From NCBI RefSeq assembly GCF_000686705.1, contig NZ_KK366004.1, positions 248,001-312,000 of the forward strand: a stretch of DNA of 64,000 nt, given 5' to 3'. The translations under genes and the position numbers were made by a program. The DNA is from Clostridium hydrogeniformans DSM 21757 (lineage in GTDB: Bacteria; Bacillota; Clostridia; Clostridiales; Clostridiaceae). The stretch's first letter is position 1. Each line of letters begins with the position of its first letter. Below are positions 38,241 to 47,204 of this stretch, one piece after another. Below the pieces are notes generated by a model that worked only from the letters and a program-made list of their open reading frames with translations, was not told the origin of the DNA and made no database searches.

Positions 38241-39293
38241 ATGAATAACGAACCAATTATAAAAAAGAAGGGTATGACTACAAAAAGTAGACAATATAAA
38301 AAAAGAAAGATTAAAGGTAAATCTAATAAAAAGAGATCATGGAAAAGCATACTTAAATTTTTAGCTTTTGAAATTGCATTTGTAGCTATAACATCTCCAT
38401 TTTTAGTTTTTTATGGTCCTTTTGAGAATGTTAGGAATACAATAGTAGGGGCTGCTATGACTACCCTTAATCATCAATACATAGCCAAATGGTTTTTATC
38501 AGATGAAAAAATTAATGAAATTTTATCATCACATAAGATTGAGGACATTAAGCAAGGTTCTAGTAATGTTAGTATAGAGATTCCAAAGAGAGCTAGCAAT
38601 GATATTGAAAGATATGATGTATCTACAGGTAAGTTTAAGGGATATATGTTAGTTATTCATGATCCTAAGCGTATTAAAGTTGGATATACTCAAAAGCTTG
38701 GAATTGAAGGACAACTTACAAGTAAGATCGCTAGGGATAATGGCGCAGTAGCTGCTATAAATGGTGGAGGTTTCCCAGATGAATCCACAGGATGGACAGG
38801 CACTGGTGCAACTCCAACAGGAGTTATAATTCATGAAGGAGAAATAAAGTTTGATGCTATAAAAAATGAGTCAACTAAGGTGGATACCATGGCACTTACT
38901 AAAGAAGGAAGACTTTTAGTTGGAAAGTATAGCATAGGTGAGCTTAAGAAGGCTAATGTCACAGAAGCTTTATCCTTTGGACCAGCCCTTGTAGTGGATG
39001 GGAAGCCAACCATAAAGCAAGGTGATGGAGGCTGGGGAGTTGCTCCAAGAACTGCAATAGGACAAAGAAAAGATGGTGCAATTGTTATGCTGGTTATAGA
39101 TGGAAGACAAGTTTCCAGTATAGGAGCCTCTTTAAAGGAAGTCCAAGATACATTAATTGACAATGGAGTGGTAAATGCTACAAACTTAGATGGAGGATCA
39201 TCTACTACAATGTACTATGATGGAGATGTAATAAATAATCCAGCTAATAGTTTAGGTGAAAGAGCGGTACCTTCTATAGTTTATGTAAAGTAA
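38241..39293 (+). CDS. Membrane-anchored phosphodiester glycosidase (NAGPA-like) protein
   Basis: A 350-aa protein with a basic cytosolic N-terminus, one membrane helix (residues about 43-62) and an extracytoplasmic NAGPA/DUF2233-type domain. Family landmarks are AAINGGGF, SFGPALVVDG, APRTAIGQ, LVIDGRQ and NLDGGSSTTMYYDG. Relatives cleave phosphodiester-linked sugars or act on wall polymers. It is followed 20 nt later by a second exported protein, suggesting a cell-envelope operon through 41012. Confidence 0.88.
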   Translation: MNNEPIIKKKGMTTKSRQYKKRKIKGKSNKKRSWKSILKFLAFEIAFVAITSPFLVFYGPFENVRNTIVGAAMTTLNHQYIAKWFLSDEKINEILSSHKIEDIKQGSSNVSIEIPKRASNDIERYDVSTGKFKGYMLVIHDPKRIKVGYTQKLGIEGQLTSKIARDNGAVAAINGGGFPDESTGWTGTGATPTGVIIHEGEIKFDAIKNESTKVDTMALTKEGRLLVGKYSIGELKKANVTEALSFGPALVVDGKPTIKQGDGGWGVAPRTAIGQRKDGAIVMLVIDGRQVSSIGASLKEVQDTLIDNGVVNATNLDGGSSTTMYYDGDVINNPANSLGERAVPSIVYVK

Positions 39294-39313
39294 CCTTTTA
39301 AGGAGAGAAATAA

Positions 39314-40327
39314 ATGAAGAACAAATTTAAAATATTGAGTATATGGGTTTTAATTGCATTAATAGCTCAATTCCTAGGATTATTTTATGCCAACAATTAT
39401 CTATTTAATAGCAATATAAAGGGAATGAAGGTAAAGAAGGTTAGTTCGGATAGTGAAAAGAAGGAAGACAAGAAAATAGATATTAATATACCAAAGGATG
39501 CAAAGAATATAAAGGTATCCTTTGATGGTAAATTTTTATCCTATACAGAAAATGATAAACTAAAGGTTGTTAATACAAGTACTGGAAAAGAAGAAACTTC
39601 AGAGTTTGATGAAGGATCTCATTATCAATGGTTAAATGATAGAAATAGAATGATACTTGGAGAAAAAGGTAAGGGTGGTATTATAAACCTATCTTATTAT
39701 GATGTGGATAAAAATAATAAGGAAGAGATAAAGGAAATAAATACAAAGGATAGTACCTCTAAAGTTACAGATGTGAAGGCATCTACTCTTACTCAAGTTA
39801 TATATGTAAAAACAACAACAAGTTCTTCAAAGAATAGTATATATAGGCTTAATATAATGAAAGAATTATCTAGGGTACCTATGAGAATCAATAGAATAGG
39901 AGAAATAGAAGTTATTAATAGAAAAGATGACTTTATATATGAGGATACTATGAATAAAACCGTATATCTTAATAGTAAGGGAAAAACCTTAGGAAATCCT
40001 TCTCAAAGTAGGCTTTTAAAAGTAGATGAAGAAGACTTTGCATATGTTGCCACTATGAATGGAACAGATATTGTAAAATCCATATCTTATGGAGTATATA
40101 ACGAAGGAGATTGGAAAAAGGTAGATATTCCTAGTGGAACAAAGTATAATGATATATATATATCTAATGGTGGAAACATATATGTGAATGATAATTTAAG
40201 AGGAGTACTTAAGGATATAAAAAATAATAAGGAAATTTCCTATAGCGGAAGGATTCTATCCTTATATGAGGGTGGAATAGCTAGTATTAGTGAAGGAAAA
40301 CTTGTTAAAACTAAAATTCAGCCTTAA
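39314..40327 (+). CDS. Exported beta-propeller-like protein, unknown function
   Basis: A 337-aa protein with an N-terminal signal or anchor (ILSIWVLIALIAQFLGLFYA), a Lys/Asp-rich linker and then repeated short beta-strand units. Examples are KVSFDGKFLSYTENDKLKVVN and the HYQWLNDRNRMILGEK segment, resembling a WD40/TolB-like propeller. No enzymatic motif is seen. It lies 20 nt after the NAGPA-like gene, with AAGGAGAG before the ATG, so it is probably translated with it. The fold call is inference. Confidence 0.75.
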   Translation: MKNKFKILSIWVLIALIAQFLGLFYANNYLFNSNIKGMKVKKVSSDSEKKEDKKIDINIPKDAKNIKVSFDGKFLSYTENDKLKVVNTSTGKEETSEFDEGSHYQWLNDRNRMILGEKGKGGIINLSYYDVDKNNKEEIKEINTKDSTSKVTDVKASTLTQVIYVKTTTSSSKNSIYRLNIMKELSRVPMRINRIGEIEVINRKDDFIYEDTMNKTVYLNSKGKTLGNPSQSRLLKVDEEDFAYVATMNGTDIVKSISYGVYNEGDWKKVDIPSGTKYNDIYISNGGNIYVNDNLRGVLKDIKNNKEISYSGRILSLYEGGIASISEGKLVKTKIQP

Positions 40328-40347
40328 GCTTTTGCTTGAGGCTGAAA
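40318..40347 (+). terminator. Hairpin over the stop of the propeller-like gene
   Basis: TTCAGCCT-AAGC and GCTT-AGGCTGAA arms surround a TTTT loop. The hairpin overlaps the TAA at 40325-40327 and has only a weak A/T tail. It may only partly reduce transcription into the protease gene 23 nt further on. Confidence 0.5.
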
Positions 40348-40370
40348 TTCTATAAATAAGAGGTGATAAT

Positions 40371-41012
40371 ATGGGATTTCGTAATAGTATACAAGATATG
40401 ATAATGATGATTCCAGCAATACTTATAGGGTTTACGTTTCATGAATATGCTCATGCTAAGATGGCGGATAGATTAGGGGATAAAACAGCAAGGTTTCAAG
40501 GGCGATTAACCTTAAATCCGTTTCATCATATAGATATAATGGGATTTATATTTATATTAATTGCAGGGTTCGGATGGGCAAAACCAGTAGAAACAAACCC
40601 AAGGGCCTATAAGAACTATTATAAAGATGATTTAAAGGTGAGTTTAGCAGGGCCATTAGCTAACTTAACTGTAGCTGTTGTAGGGGCTTTAATTCTTGGA
40701 GTTTATTTTAGGTTTATTATACCATTAACAAATAGTGGAGTATTAGTAGTGGTTATATTTAAGATGCTTCATCAAATAGTAAACATAAATGTTATGTTAT
40801 TTATATTTAACCTTCTACCGTTACCGGGATTTGATGGATATCATGTTCTTAGAGATTTATATCCTAAGTTCTTTTATAAATATGAAGGTGATTTTTATAA
40901 ATATAGAATTGTAATATTAGTAATTTTATTTTTAACTCCAGTATCTAATATAATTTTAAAACCTGTGGCAAGCATTAGTGGTATACTATTTAAAGTTGCT
41001 CTTGGTATTTAG
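40371..41012 (+). CDS. Site-2 protease family (M50) membrane metalloprotease
   Basis: A 213-aa intramembrane zinc protease homologue of the short M50 group. The catalytic motif HEYAH lies at about residues 24-28 in a membrane helix, and the second metal segment NLLPLPGFDGYHVL provides the Asp ligand. About four to five helices are present. It could cleave anti-sigma factors or signal peptides; no target is adjacent. The ribosome site is AGAGGTG. Confidence 0.9.
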   Translation: MGFRNSIQDMIMMIPAILIGFTFHEYAHAKMADRLGDKTARFQGRLTLNPFHHIDIMGFIFILIAGFGWAKPVETNPRAYKNYYKDDLKVSLAGPLANLTVAVVGALILGVYFRFIIPLTNSGVLVVVIFKMLHQIVNINVMLFIFNLLPLPGFDGYHVLRDLYPKFFYKYEGDFYKYRIVILVILFLTPVSNIILKPVASISGILFKVALGI

Positions 41013-41033
41013 TAATATGGTTTAGTTTATGTT

Positions 41034-41085
41034 AATAGAGTATTTCTTAAAACTTAAGTTTTGAGAAATACTCTATTTTATTTTC
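41034..41085 (+). terminator. Terminator after M50 protease gene
   Basis: A stem of about 21 bp, AATAGAGTATTTCTTAAAA with TTTTGAGAAATACTCTATT (one mismatch), followed by TTATTTT. The rest of the 41013-41329 gap shows no other feature. Confidence 0.85.
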
Positions 41086-41329
41086 AATTTAAAATAAGGA
41101 GATTTAAATTAAAAATAAAATAGATAAAGAGATTTATGCAATGGTAGAGGGATTTGTGTACTAGAGATTCAAGGGGGATTTGGTAAACTTTCTAATATAC
41201 ATGGATAATGATATATTACTACAACCTAAAGTAAGTATGTACCAGGTATAGTTAAGGGTAAATATATATAAAATATAGTAATACACTTAATAACTATCTG
41301 TATATTTTAATTATGAGGAGGAGTATAAG

Positions 41330-41569
41330 ATGGATTATGGAAGAGGTCATAATATAATTGAGGTAGATAAGAATACTAATGGAGAAATTATAGCTTATAA
41401 GCTTGATAATGGAGAAACTCTTGAAAAAGCCAAGGCTGTGGATCTTGCAAAACAAGGATATATAAATGGAGTACAAGTATCTGTATCTAAAAAAGGAGAG
41501 GAATACCTAAGAAGTCTTCCTGATGGATCTAAGAGTAATAATTTAAGTAGTATGCCAGAGTTTGATTAA
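41330..41569 (+). CDS. DUF3892-like small protein
   Basis: A 79-aa cytosolic protein with the pattern of DUF3892: EVDKNTNGEIIAYKLDNGET, then KAKAVDLAKQGYINGVQVSVSKKGEEYLRSLPDGS. The family has no established function. The ATG follows GAGGAGG, so it is clearly translated. It is monocistronic, with an 11-bp tandem repeat array directly after it. Confidence 0.82.
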   Translation: MDYGRGHNIIEVDKNTNGEIIAYKLDNGETLEKAKAVDLAKQGYINGVQVSVSKKGEEYLRSLPDGSKSNNLSSMPEFD

Positions 41570-41590
41570 TTAAGAAACCTATTAGAACTT

Positions 41591-41678
41591 GAAAAGTATT
41601 TGAAAAGTATTTGAAAAGTATTTGAAAAGTATTTGAAAAGTATTTGAAAAGTATTTGAAAAGTATTTGAAAAGTATTT
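41591..41678 (+). repeat. Tandem array of eight perfect 11-bp repeats
   Basis: The unit GAAAAGTATTT is repeated eight times without a single change, at starts 41591, 41602, 41613, 41624, 41635, 41646, 41657 and 41668. A truncated unit follows. It lies between the DUF3892 stop and the shared terminator. Perfect identity suggests slippage and strain-variable copy number. Confidence 0.97.
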
Positions 41679-41682
41679 GAAT

Positions 41683-41715
41683 AATAAAAAGGATGCCTTA
41701 GGCATCCTTTTTATT
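41683..41715. terminator. Bidirectional terminator, DUF3892 / tpx
   Basis: A 15-bp perfect stem, AATAAAAAGGATGCC with GGCATCCTTTTTATT, and a 3-nt loop, serving both convergent genes. It overlaps the start of the tpx 3' end. Confidence 0.9.
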
Positions 41716-42208
41716 ATAAAGCTTTTTTAGCAGCTTCTAATATTTCATCAAAGTTTGGTTGATTAGTGATTTCTTCTAAGTATTCTACATGTACAATCTT
41801 ATTATTCTTATCAACAACAAAAGCCGCTCTTGTTAATAAGCCTAATTCTTCAATATAAGTTCCAGTTGCTTTAGCAAAGGATCTATCCTTATAATCAGAA
41901 GCAGTAACTACATGTTTAACACCTTTAGCACCACACCATCTTGCTTGAGCAAATGGTAAGTCCATAGATATTGTATAAACAGTAACTCCATCTATTTCAG
42001 CTATTCTTTCATTAAAAGTAGCAACCTCAAGGTCACAAACTGGTGTATCTATAGAAGGAACAGCTAAGAATACTCTTACACCTTCAGTATCTTTTAAACT
42101 TAAAGGACTTAAGTCATTTTTTACCACTACGAAATCTTTTAACGTGTCTCCAACCTTTACCTCATCATGAACTAAAGTCATTGGGTTACCTGCAAAAGTT
42201 ATTTTCAT
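41714..42208 (-). CDS. tpx: Thiol peroxidase
   Basis: Atypical two-cysteine peroxiredoxin reducing hydrogen and alkyl peroxides with thioredoxin. It is 164 aa, with the peroxidatic C58 in VPSIDTPVCDLE and the resolving C92 in ARWCGAKG, spaced as in Tpx. Cytosolic. The ATG follows AGAGGTG. It is monocistronic. Together with the exported SOD and rubredoxin it forms the window's oxygen-defence set. Confidence 0.95.
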   Translation of the reverse strand: MKITFAGNPMTLVHDEVKVGDTLKDFVVVKNDLSPLSLKDTEGVRVFLAVPSIDTPVCDLEVATFNERIAEIDGVTVYTISMDLPFAQARWCGAKGVKHVVTASDYKDRSFAKATGTYIEELGLLTRAAFVVDKNNKIVHVEYLEEITNQPNFDEILEAAKKAL

Positions 42209-42299
42209 AATAACACCTCTTTTTCTTATTTTTAACTAATAATTATTATAAATTAATAATAACACTTAGGAAATAAAAAGTAAATACATATTATAAAAT

Positions 42300-43799
42300 T
42301 TAATCTTGTATTATTAAATTTTTTCCAAAGAGTTCTTTAAATAAATAAGAACAACTTAGAGCATCTTTAATCTCTAAAGATACATCTTTTGAGGATTCTA
42401 CCTTTATTGTTACATCTTCCTCTGTTATAGTACAATTTTTAATACTTATAGAGCCGATTAGAGTTTTATCAAGAGCTTCACTTATTCTAAGAAGAAGGCC
42501 CATTTTTTCTATGTTTTGAATATCAAGTCTATTTATTATACTTCCATATTGGCAAAAATTTATTCTATCTTTTTTATGGAAGGCGGCAGTATAAGCAGCC
42601 ATTAAAAGTTCTTTATGATTTACTCCATTTATTTGAGAGTTTAATATTATGTAAAAAGAATGCTTTTGATGGTCATAATAACGTACACTGATTCCTATAT
42701 CATGAAGATAACTAGATATTTTAAGAACTTTTAATAAACTATCATTAATATTATGAAGAGGCTTAAGTTCTGTAAAAAGTTTTTTGGAAAGATTATAAAC
42801 ATTTTTAGCATGAATAACATCCATGTTATGAGAATATAGTATGGAATTTAAGGAGTATTCAAGAATATTTTCTATAAGGCCAAAATTTTCCTCAATATGA
42901 TTAAAAATAATACCTTCTCTAATACCACCACCACTTACTATTATTTCATTAATATCTAATAATTTAACTAATATGCTTAGTATGGCTGAAGAAGCAACTA
43001 TTATATCCGCACGGTCATGTGAGAGCCCTTCAACTTTATATCTTCCCTTAAGGGTTTTACTTTTAAGTAATTTATACATACTAATAAGGTCAATGTCAGA
43101 AAAGTTGTAGTTGTGAGAAGTATCTATAGGATATCTCTTTTTATATCTATCAATTTTTCCAAGATTTCTAATAGAGCCACCTATTCCTATTATATTTTCA
43201 AATTTTTCTTCAAAAAGCCAAGGAATAGTTTTAAAACTATCTATTAAAAAATCTTTAAGAGCATCTTCCTCTTTATAATCTATTAAGTCATTTAATTTAT
43301 ATCTATGAGTTAAATTTAAAGCACCAAAGGGAAGAGAGTCTACTTTTATCAGTTCATTATTTTTAATCCATGCAATTTTAGTACTAGAACCTCCAATATC
43401 TATAACTAGGGAGTTAGTTACATAAAGACTATTTATAACAGCCTTACCATCTAAGTTTGCCTCTTCATCCCCTGTTAATATTGTTACATCCAATTTAGCT
43501 TCATCTTTAATTCTTAAAAGAACCTCTTCCTTATTACTAGACTTTCTAATAGCTTCTGTGGCAAAGGAAATTATAGTTTCAACATTCATGCTTTCACAAA
43601 GCAGTCTAAAGCTAATAAGGGTATTTACGCATTGATCTATTTTTTCATTGGAAATCATACTATTTATTTCTACATCTAGTCCTAACCTTAAGGTCTCCTT
43701 TATATCAACTAGAATTTTAAAACCTCCTAGCTTATGAACTTCACTTACAACAAGTCGTACAGAATTAGAACCTATATCTATTATTCCTAACTTACTCAT
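42300..43799 (-). CDS. Ppx/GppA-family phosphatase
   Basis: A 499-aa exopolyphosphatase / guanosine pentaphosphate phosphatase family protein. The N-terminal ASKHA fold has IIDIGSNSVRLVV, ATEAIRKSSN and VIDIGGSSTK. A C-terminal HD-type helical region follows, with SSYLHDIGISV and MAAYTAAFHKK. It may degrade polyphosphate or pppGpp; sequence alone does not separate the two. The ATG follows AAAAGGAG. It is not linked to ppk in this window. Confidence 0.9.
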   Translation of the reverse strand: MSKLGIIDIGSNSVRLVVSEVHKLGGFKILVDIKETLRLGLDVEINSMISNEKIDQCVNTLISFRLLCESMNVETIISFATEAIRKSSNKEEVLLRIKDEAKLDVTILTGDEEANLDGKAVINSLYVTNSLVIDIGGSSTKIAWIKNNELIKVDSLPFGALNLTHRYKLNDLIDYKEEDALKDFLIDSFKTIPWLFEEKFENIIGIGGSIRNLGKIDRYKKRYPIDTSHNYNFSDIDLISMYKLLKSKTLKGRYKVEGLSHDRADIIVASSAILSILVKLLDINEIIVSGGGIREGIIFNHIEENFGLIENILEYSLNSILYSHNMDVIHAKNVYNLSKKLFTELKPLHNINDSLLKVLKISSYLHDIGISVRYYDHQKHSFYIILNSQINGVNHKELLMAAYTAAFHKKDRINFCQYGSIINRLDIQNIEKMGLLLRISEALDKTLIGSISIKNCTITEEDVTIKVESSKDVSLEIKDALSCSYLFKELFGKNLIIQD

Positions 43800-44109
43800 A
43801 CTAAAACTCCTTTTATTATTAAACTTATAAATTATAACTTATTATATATAATATAAAGTTACTAAGGCAACAATGTAAAAAAGATTTAACATTAGAACTT
43901 TATATATTATAGTATTATTAATATAATATGCCTTTTTAAAAAGAAAAACATTGTCATATATAATGAACTTACATAGAGAAATGTGAATAAACTATGAAGT
44001 GGGTTAAGGGAAACCTAAGAAAATAATAATGTTAAGAATCATAGATAAGTGTCGTATTTGCTTGTATATCATAGAATTATAAGTTATAATAAAGTCAAAA
44101 TCTGATGAA
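43800..44109. other. Divergent gap between ppx/gppA and degV
   Basis: AT-rich, with no ORF or strong hairpin seen. It presumably carries promoters for both genes. Confidence 0.4.
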
Positions 44110-44127
44110 ATGGAGAATACAAACTAT

Positions 44128-45012
44128 ATGAAGGATTTCTTAATAATGACAGATTCTTGCTGTGATTTACCTATAGAGTATATAAATGAAAAGAAAATAC
44201 CATATGTAAGCTTAATATGTAACTTTGATGGAGTTGAGTATAAGGATGATTTTGGACAGACTCAAAGTTATAAGGATTTTTTCAATGGACTCAGAGAAGG
44301 AATTGTTCCTAAAACATCTCAACCTAGTTCTCAAGAAGTTTATAATAAATTTGAAGAGATAATAAAATCAGGTAAGGATATAGTATACCTTTGTGTATCT
44401 TCAGGTCTTAGTGGAACTTTTAATGGAGCAAATGTAGCAAAGGATATGATTCTTGAAGAATATAAAGATGCTAATATACATATAGTAGACTGTTTAACTG
44501 CGTCTTTAGGAGAAGGACTTCTAGTTATGAAGGCTATAGAAATGAAAGAAGAAGGAAAGTCTAAGGATGAAATTATAAACTATTTAGAAGAAATAAAGCA
44601 AAGGCTAAATACCTACATTTTAGTTGATGATTTAAGCTATTTAAAAAAGGGTGGAAGAATATCTTCAGCTGCGGCAACCATTGGAATGGTTTTACATGTT
44701 AAACCAATACTTACTGTAAATCATGAAGGTAGGGTAATGCCTATACTAAAAGTTAAGGGAAGAAAGAAATCCATAGTAAAGCTTATAGAAATAGCTAAGG
44801 AAAGAATAGAAAATCCTAAGGATGAAATAATAACAATATGTCATGGAGATTGTTTAGAGGAAGCTACAAAGCTTAAAGAAAAACTTATGGAAGAGATAGG
44901 ACCAAAGGATGTAATTATAAATTACATAGGAAATACTGTAGGTTCTTATAGTGGAGCAGGAGCTTTATCTATATTTTTCTTTGGATCAGAAAGACAACAT
45001 CATATAATATAA
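44128..45012 (+). CDS. DegV-family fatty-acid-binding protein
   Basis: A 294-aa DegV/FakB-type protein. These bind a fatty acid and present it to the FakA kinase for phospholipid synthesis. Family landmarks are MTDSCCDLPIEYI, KTSQPSSQEVYNKFEE, VSSGLSGTFNGA and LSYLKKGGRIS. The start is uncertain: the ATG at 44128 has GGAGA 11 nt upstream, while the in-frame ATG at 44110 (6 residues longer) has no site. It is monocistronic and ends at a 12-bp palindrome. Confidence 0.9.
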   Translation: MKDFLIMTDSCCDLPIEYINEKKIPYVSLICNFDGVEYKDDFGQTQSYKDFFNGLREGIVPKTSQPSSQEVYNKFEEIIKSGKDIVYLCVSSGLSGTFNGANVAKDMILEEYKDANIHIVDCLTASLGEGLLVMKAIEMKEEGKSKDEIINYLEEIKQRLNTYILVDDLSYLKKGGRISSAAATIGMVLHVKPILTVNHEGRVMPILKVKGRKKSIVKLIEIAKERIENPKDEIITICHGDCLEEATKLKEKLMEEIGPKDVIINYIGNTVGSYSGAGALSIFFFGSERQHHII

Positions 45013-45033
45013 TAAATTGTAAGTTAGATAAAT

Positions 45034-45064
45034 CTTATATATAATGTTTACAATTATATATAAG
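45034..45064 (+). terminator. Inverted repeat after degV, overlapping the gltX promoter
   Basis: A 12-bp perfect stem, CTTATATATAAT with ATTATATATAAG, and a 7-nt loop. The loop contains the gltX -35 box, so end-of-degV structure and gltX initiation share DNA. Confidence 0.6.
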
Positions 45065-45075
45065 AAGGTTATAAT
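45047..45075 (+). promoter_or_regulatory. gltX promoter
   Basis: -35 TTTACA (45047-45052), an exact 17-nt spacer and a perfect -10 TATAAT (45070-45075), about 30 nt before T-box stem I. Confidence 0.75.
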
Positions 45076-45096
45076 ATATTAGAATTTAATATTTAG

Positions 45097-45308
45097 CTAT
45101 GAAGAAGAAGAGTATATAGAATCTTATTTTTTAGAGAGTTAAGGAAAGGTGGGACCTTAATAAATAAATCTATAGAAGGAAGCTTTGGAGCTATGGGGAT
45201 GATCCCTTATATCATAAGTATCAAAGTGGGTTAGATTTTAACCAATTTAGGTGGTACCGCGGAAGTTTACCTTTCGTCCTAAGCTGTGCAAGGGATGAGA
45301 GGTTTTTT
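45097..45308 (+). promoter_or_regulatory. T-box riboswitch of gltX, specifier GAA (Glu)
   Basis: The leader shows AGTA at 45111 (5' strand of the specifier-loop S-turn), AGAGAG near 45133 and an AAAGGTGGGACCTT-type distal loop. It continues with GAA-G-GAA at 45175-45181, so the specifier is probably 45179-45181, GAA. The T-box core GGTGGTACCGCGG follows at about 45250-45262. The terminator CCTTTCGTCC / GGGATGAGAGG has a T7 tail at 45302-45308. Uncharged tRNA-Glu should switch it to antitermination. Confidence 0.9.
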
Positions 45309-45354
45309 TGTATTTTAAATGATTAAAAAGTGTTTATAAAGAAAGGATGATAGT

Positions 45355-47007
45355 ATGAGTTACAAGATGTTAGCAGATGCTATGTTAAAGGACATAACTA
45401 AAACAAGAGATTATTATTTAGAAAAGTATAAAAAGAGAAATCTTAAAGAAGGAGCTAAGGTTACAAGATATGCACCATCTCCTACAGGCTTTCAGCATAT
45501 AGGTGGTGTTTTTGCAGCATTAACTGCTGAAAGAATAGCAAAGAAAAGTGAAGGGATTTTCTATTTAAGAATAGAAGATACTGATCAAAAGAGAGAAGTA
45601 GAGGGGGCTATATCTGATACCATAGCAACCATGCATAATTTTAATATAGACTTTGATGAGGGTATGGTTAATGATTATGATGAGAAAGGTGATTATGGTC
45701 CATATAAGCAAAGTAAAAGAGGGGAAATATATAAAACTTTTGCAAAGGAACTTATAGAAAAGGGATTAGCCTACCCATGTTTTTGTAGTGAAGAGGAAAT
45801 AAATAAAATAAGAGAAGAACAGACTTCTCTTAAAGAAAATCCGGGTTACTATGGAAAGTGGGCTAAGTGTAGAAATTTAAGTGCAGAGAAAGCCATAGAA
45901 AAAATAGAAAATGGAGATAAGTTTGTTATAAGATTAAAATCCCCTGGGGATATAGAAAAAAGAGTAGAATTCCATGATTTAGTCAAGGGAAATATATCCT
46001 TCCCAGAAAACAATCAAGATATAGTAATAGTAAAATCTGATGGACTTCCAACTTATCATTTTGCCCATGCTATAGATGATGCTTTAATGGGAACTACTCA
46101 TGTTACAAGAGGAGAAGAATGGCTTCCATCCCTTCCTATCCATGTTCAGTTATTTGATGTTTTAGGTTTTACTACTCCAAATTATGCTCATATACCACAG
46201 GTTATGAAGCTTGATGGAGAGGCAAAGAGAAAGTTAAGTAAGAGAAAGGATCCAGAAAGTGCTGTTAGCTATTATAGAGAGGAAGGATATCCAACTCAAT
46301 CTGTAATTGAATATCTTCTTAATATAATAAACTCAAGCTTTGAGGAGTGGAGAGAAGAAAATCCAAAGGCATCTTATACAGACTTTAATGTTGAACTTGA
46401 AAAAATGAGTAAAAGTGGGGCATTATTTGATATTATAAAGCTTAATGACGTAAGTAAAAATGTTATATGTAGAATGACATCAGAAGATATGTATAGTTTA
46501 TATATAGAGTGGGCTAAGGAATATAAGGAAAATATGTATAACTTAGTAATAAATAATGAAAATATGGTTAAATCTATATTCAATATAGATAAGGATGGAG
46601 CAAAGCCAAGGAAGGATTATGGAAAGTGGAATGAAGTAGAAGAGAAGATATATTACTTCTTTGATGAGTTATTCTATGGGGAAAAAGAAGAAGCTATTGA
46701 AATGCCAAAGAATGTATCTTTAGAGGAAGCTAAGAGAATTATAGATAAATATAAGGATATATTTAATATAACTGTAGATCAGGAAACTTGGTTTAATGGA
46801 CTTAAAGAATTTGCTGTAGCAGAAGGCTATGCAGCAGATAGAAAGAGTTTTAAGAAGAACCCAGAAAGCTTTAAAGGAATGGTGTCAGACGTAGCTGGAA
46901 TTGTTAGAAGTGCATTAACTCATAGAACAAATACTCCAGATCTTTATACTATAATGGTTATCCTTGGAGAAGAAAAGGTTAGGGAAAGATTTAATAAGTT
47001 TATCTAA
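45355..47007 (+). CDS. gltX: Glutamate--tRNA ligase
   Basis: Class I aminoacyl-tRNA synthetase charging tRNA-Glu (550 aa). HIGH-type motif is [13 protein letters not shown] and KMSKS-type is [10 protein letters not shown]. It has the DTDQKRE stretch and a C-terminal anticodon-binding region. Clostridia may use a nondiscriminating form with GatCAB; this cannot be told from sequence here. The ATG follows GAAAGGATG. Control is by the T-box just upstream. Confidence 0.96.
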   Translation: MSYKMLADAMLKDITKTRDYYLEKYKKRNLKEGAKVTRYAPSPTGFQHIGGVFAALTAERIAKKSEGIFYLRIEDTDQKREVEGAISDTIATMHNFNIDFDEGMVNDYDEKGDYGPYKQSKRGEIYKTFAKELIEKGLAYPCFCSEEEINKIREEQTSLKENPGYYGKWAKCRNLSAEKAIEKIENGDKFVIRLKSPGDIEKRVEFHDLVKGNISFPENNQDIVIVKSDGLPTYHFAHAIDDALMGTTHVTRGEEWLPSLPIHVQLFDVLGFTTPNYAHIPQVMKLDGEAKRKLSKRKDPESAVSYYREEGYPTQSVIEYLLNIINSSFEEWREENPKASYTDFNVELEKMSKSGALFDIIKLNDVSKNVICRMTSEDMYSLYIEWAKEYKENMYNLVINNENMVKSIFNIDKDGAKPRKDYGKWNEVEEKIYYFFDELFYGEKEEAIEMPKNVSLEEAKRIIDKYKDIFNITVDQETWFNGLKEFAVAEGYAADRKSFKKNPESFKGMVSDVAGIVRSALTHRTNTPDLYTIMVILGEEKVRERFNKFI

Positions 47008-47020
47008 TTGCTACTATTAA

Positions 47021-47140
47021 CTGTAACACTATCATACTCTTCAAAGCCTAGGGATAACAGTTGCTAAGACCTTAGATTAACTCATCTAACCTTCAGATGG
47101 TTGAAAGAAAACCAGCTGAAGGGAGATTCCTTCTATGTCT
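47021..47140 (+). other. Structured intergenic element, copy B (homologue of 15950-16060)
   Basis: It starts AACACTATCATACTCTTC and continues with GGATAACAGTTGCTA, identical to copy A, then TTAGAT..ATCTAA. A 12-bp hairpin follows (CCTTCAG.TGGTT paired with AACCA.CTGAAGG, one internal mismatch). The GAAGG of the hairpin's right arm could instead pair with CCTTC at about 47127-47134, giving two exclusive folds. It is not a T-box; that begins only after the promoter at 47152. No known RNA family was recognised. Confidence 0.65.
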
Positions 47141-47151
47141 CTATAATTAGG

Positions 47152-47180
47152 TTGACAAAAGTATATTACATGGATATAAT
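47152..47180 (+). promoter_or_regulatory. argS promoter
   Basis: A perfect TTGACA (47152-47157), an exact 17-nt spacer and a perfect TATAAT (47175-47180). It is the strongest consensus promoter seen in the window and drives the argS T-box. Confidence 0.88.
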
Positions 47181-47204
47181 GAAGTGTAAAATTAATAGTA
47201 AAAT

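Noticed and set aside
41579-41690. Possible CRISPR array from short direct repeats
   Set aside because: The units are 11 bp in direct contact with no spacers, so it is a simple tandem array; no cas genes are in the window.
47041-47075. AGGGATAACAG resembling part of the 23S rRNA peptidyl-transferase region
   Set aside because: The match is only about 11 nt and neighbouring bases do not fit; copy A of the element lacks the AGG. It is a chance similarity and not an rRNA fragment.
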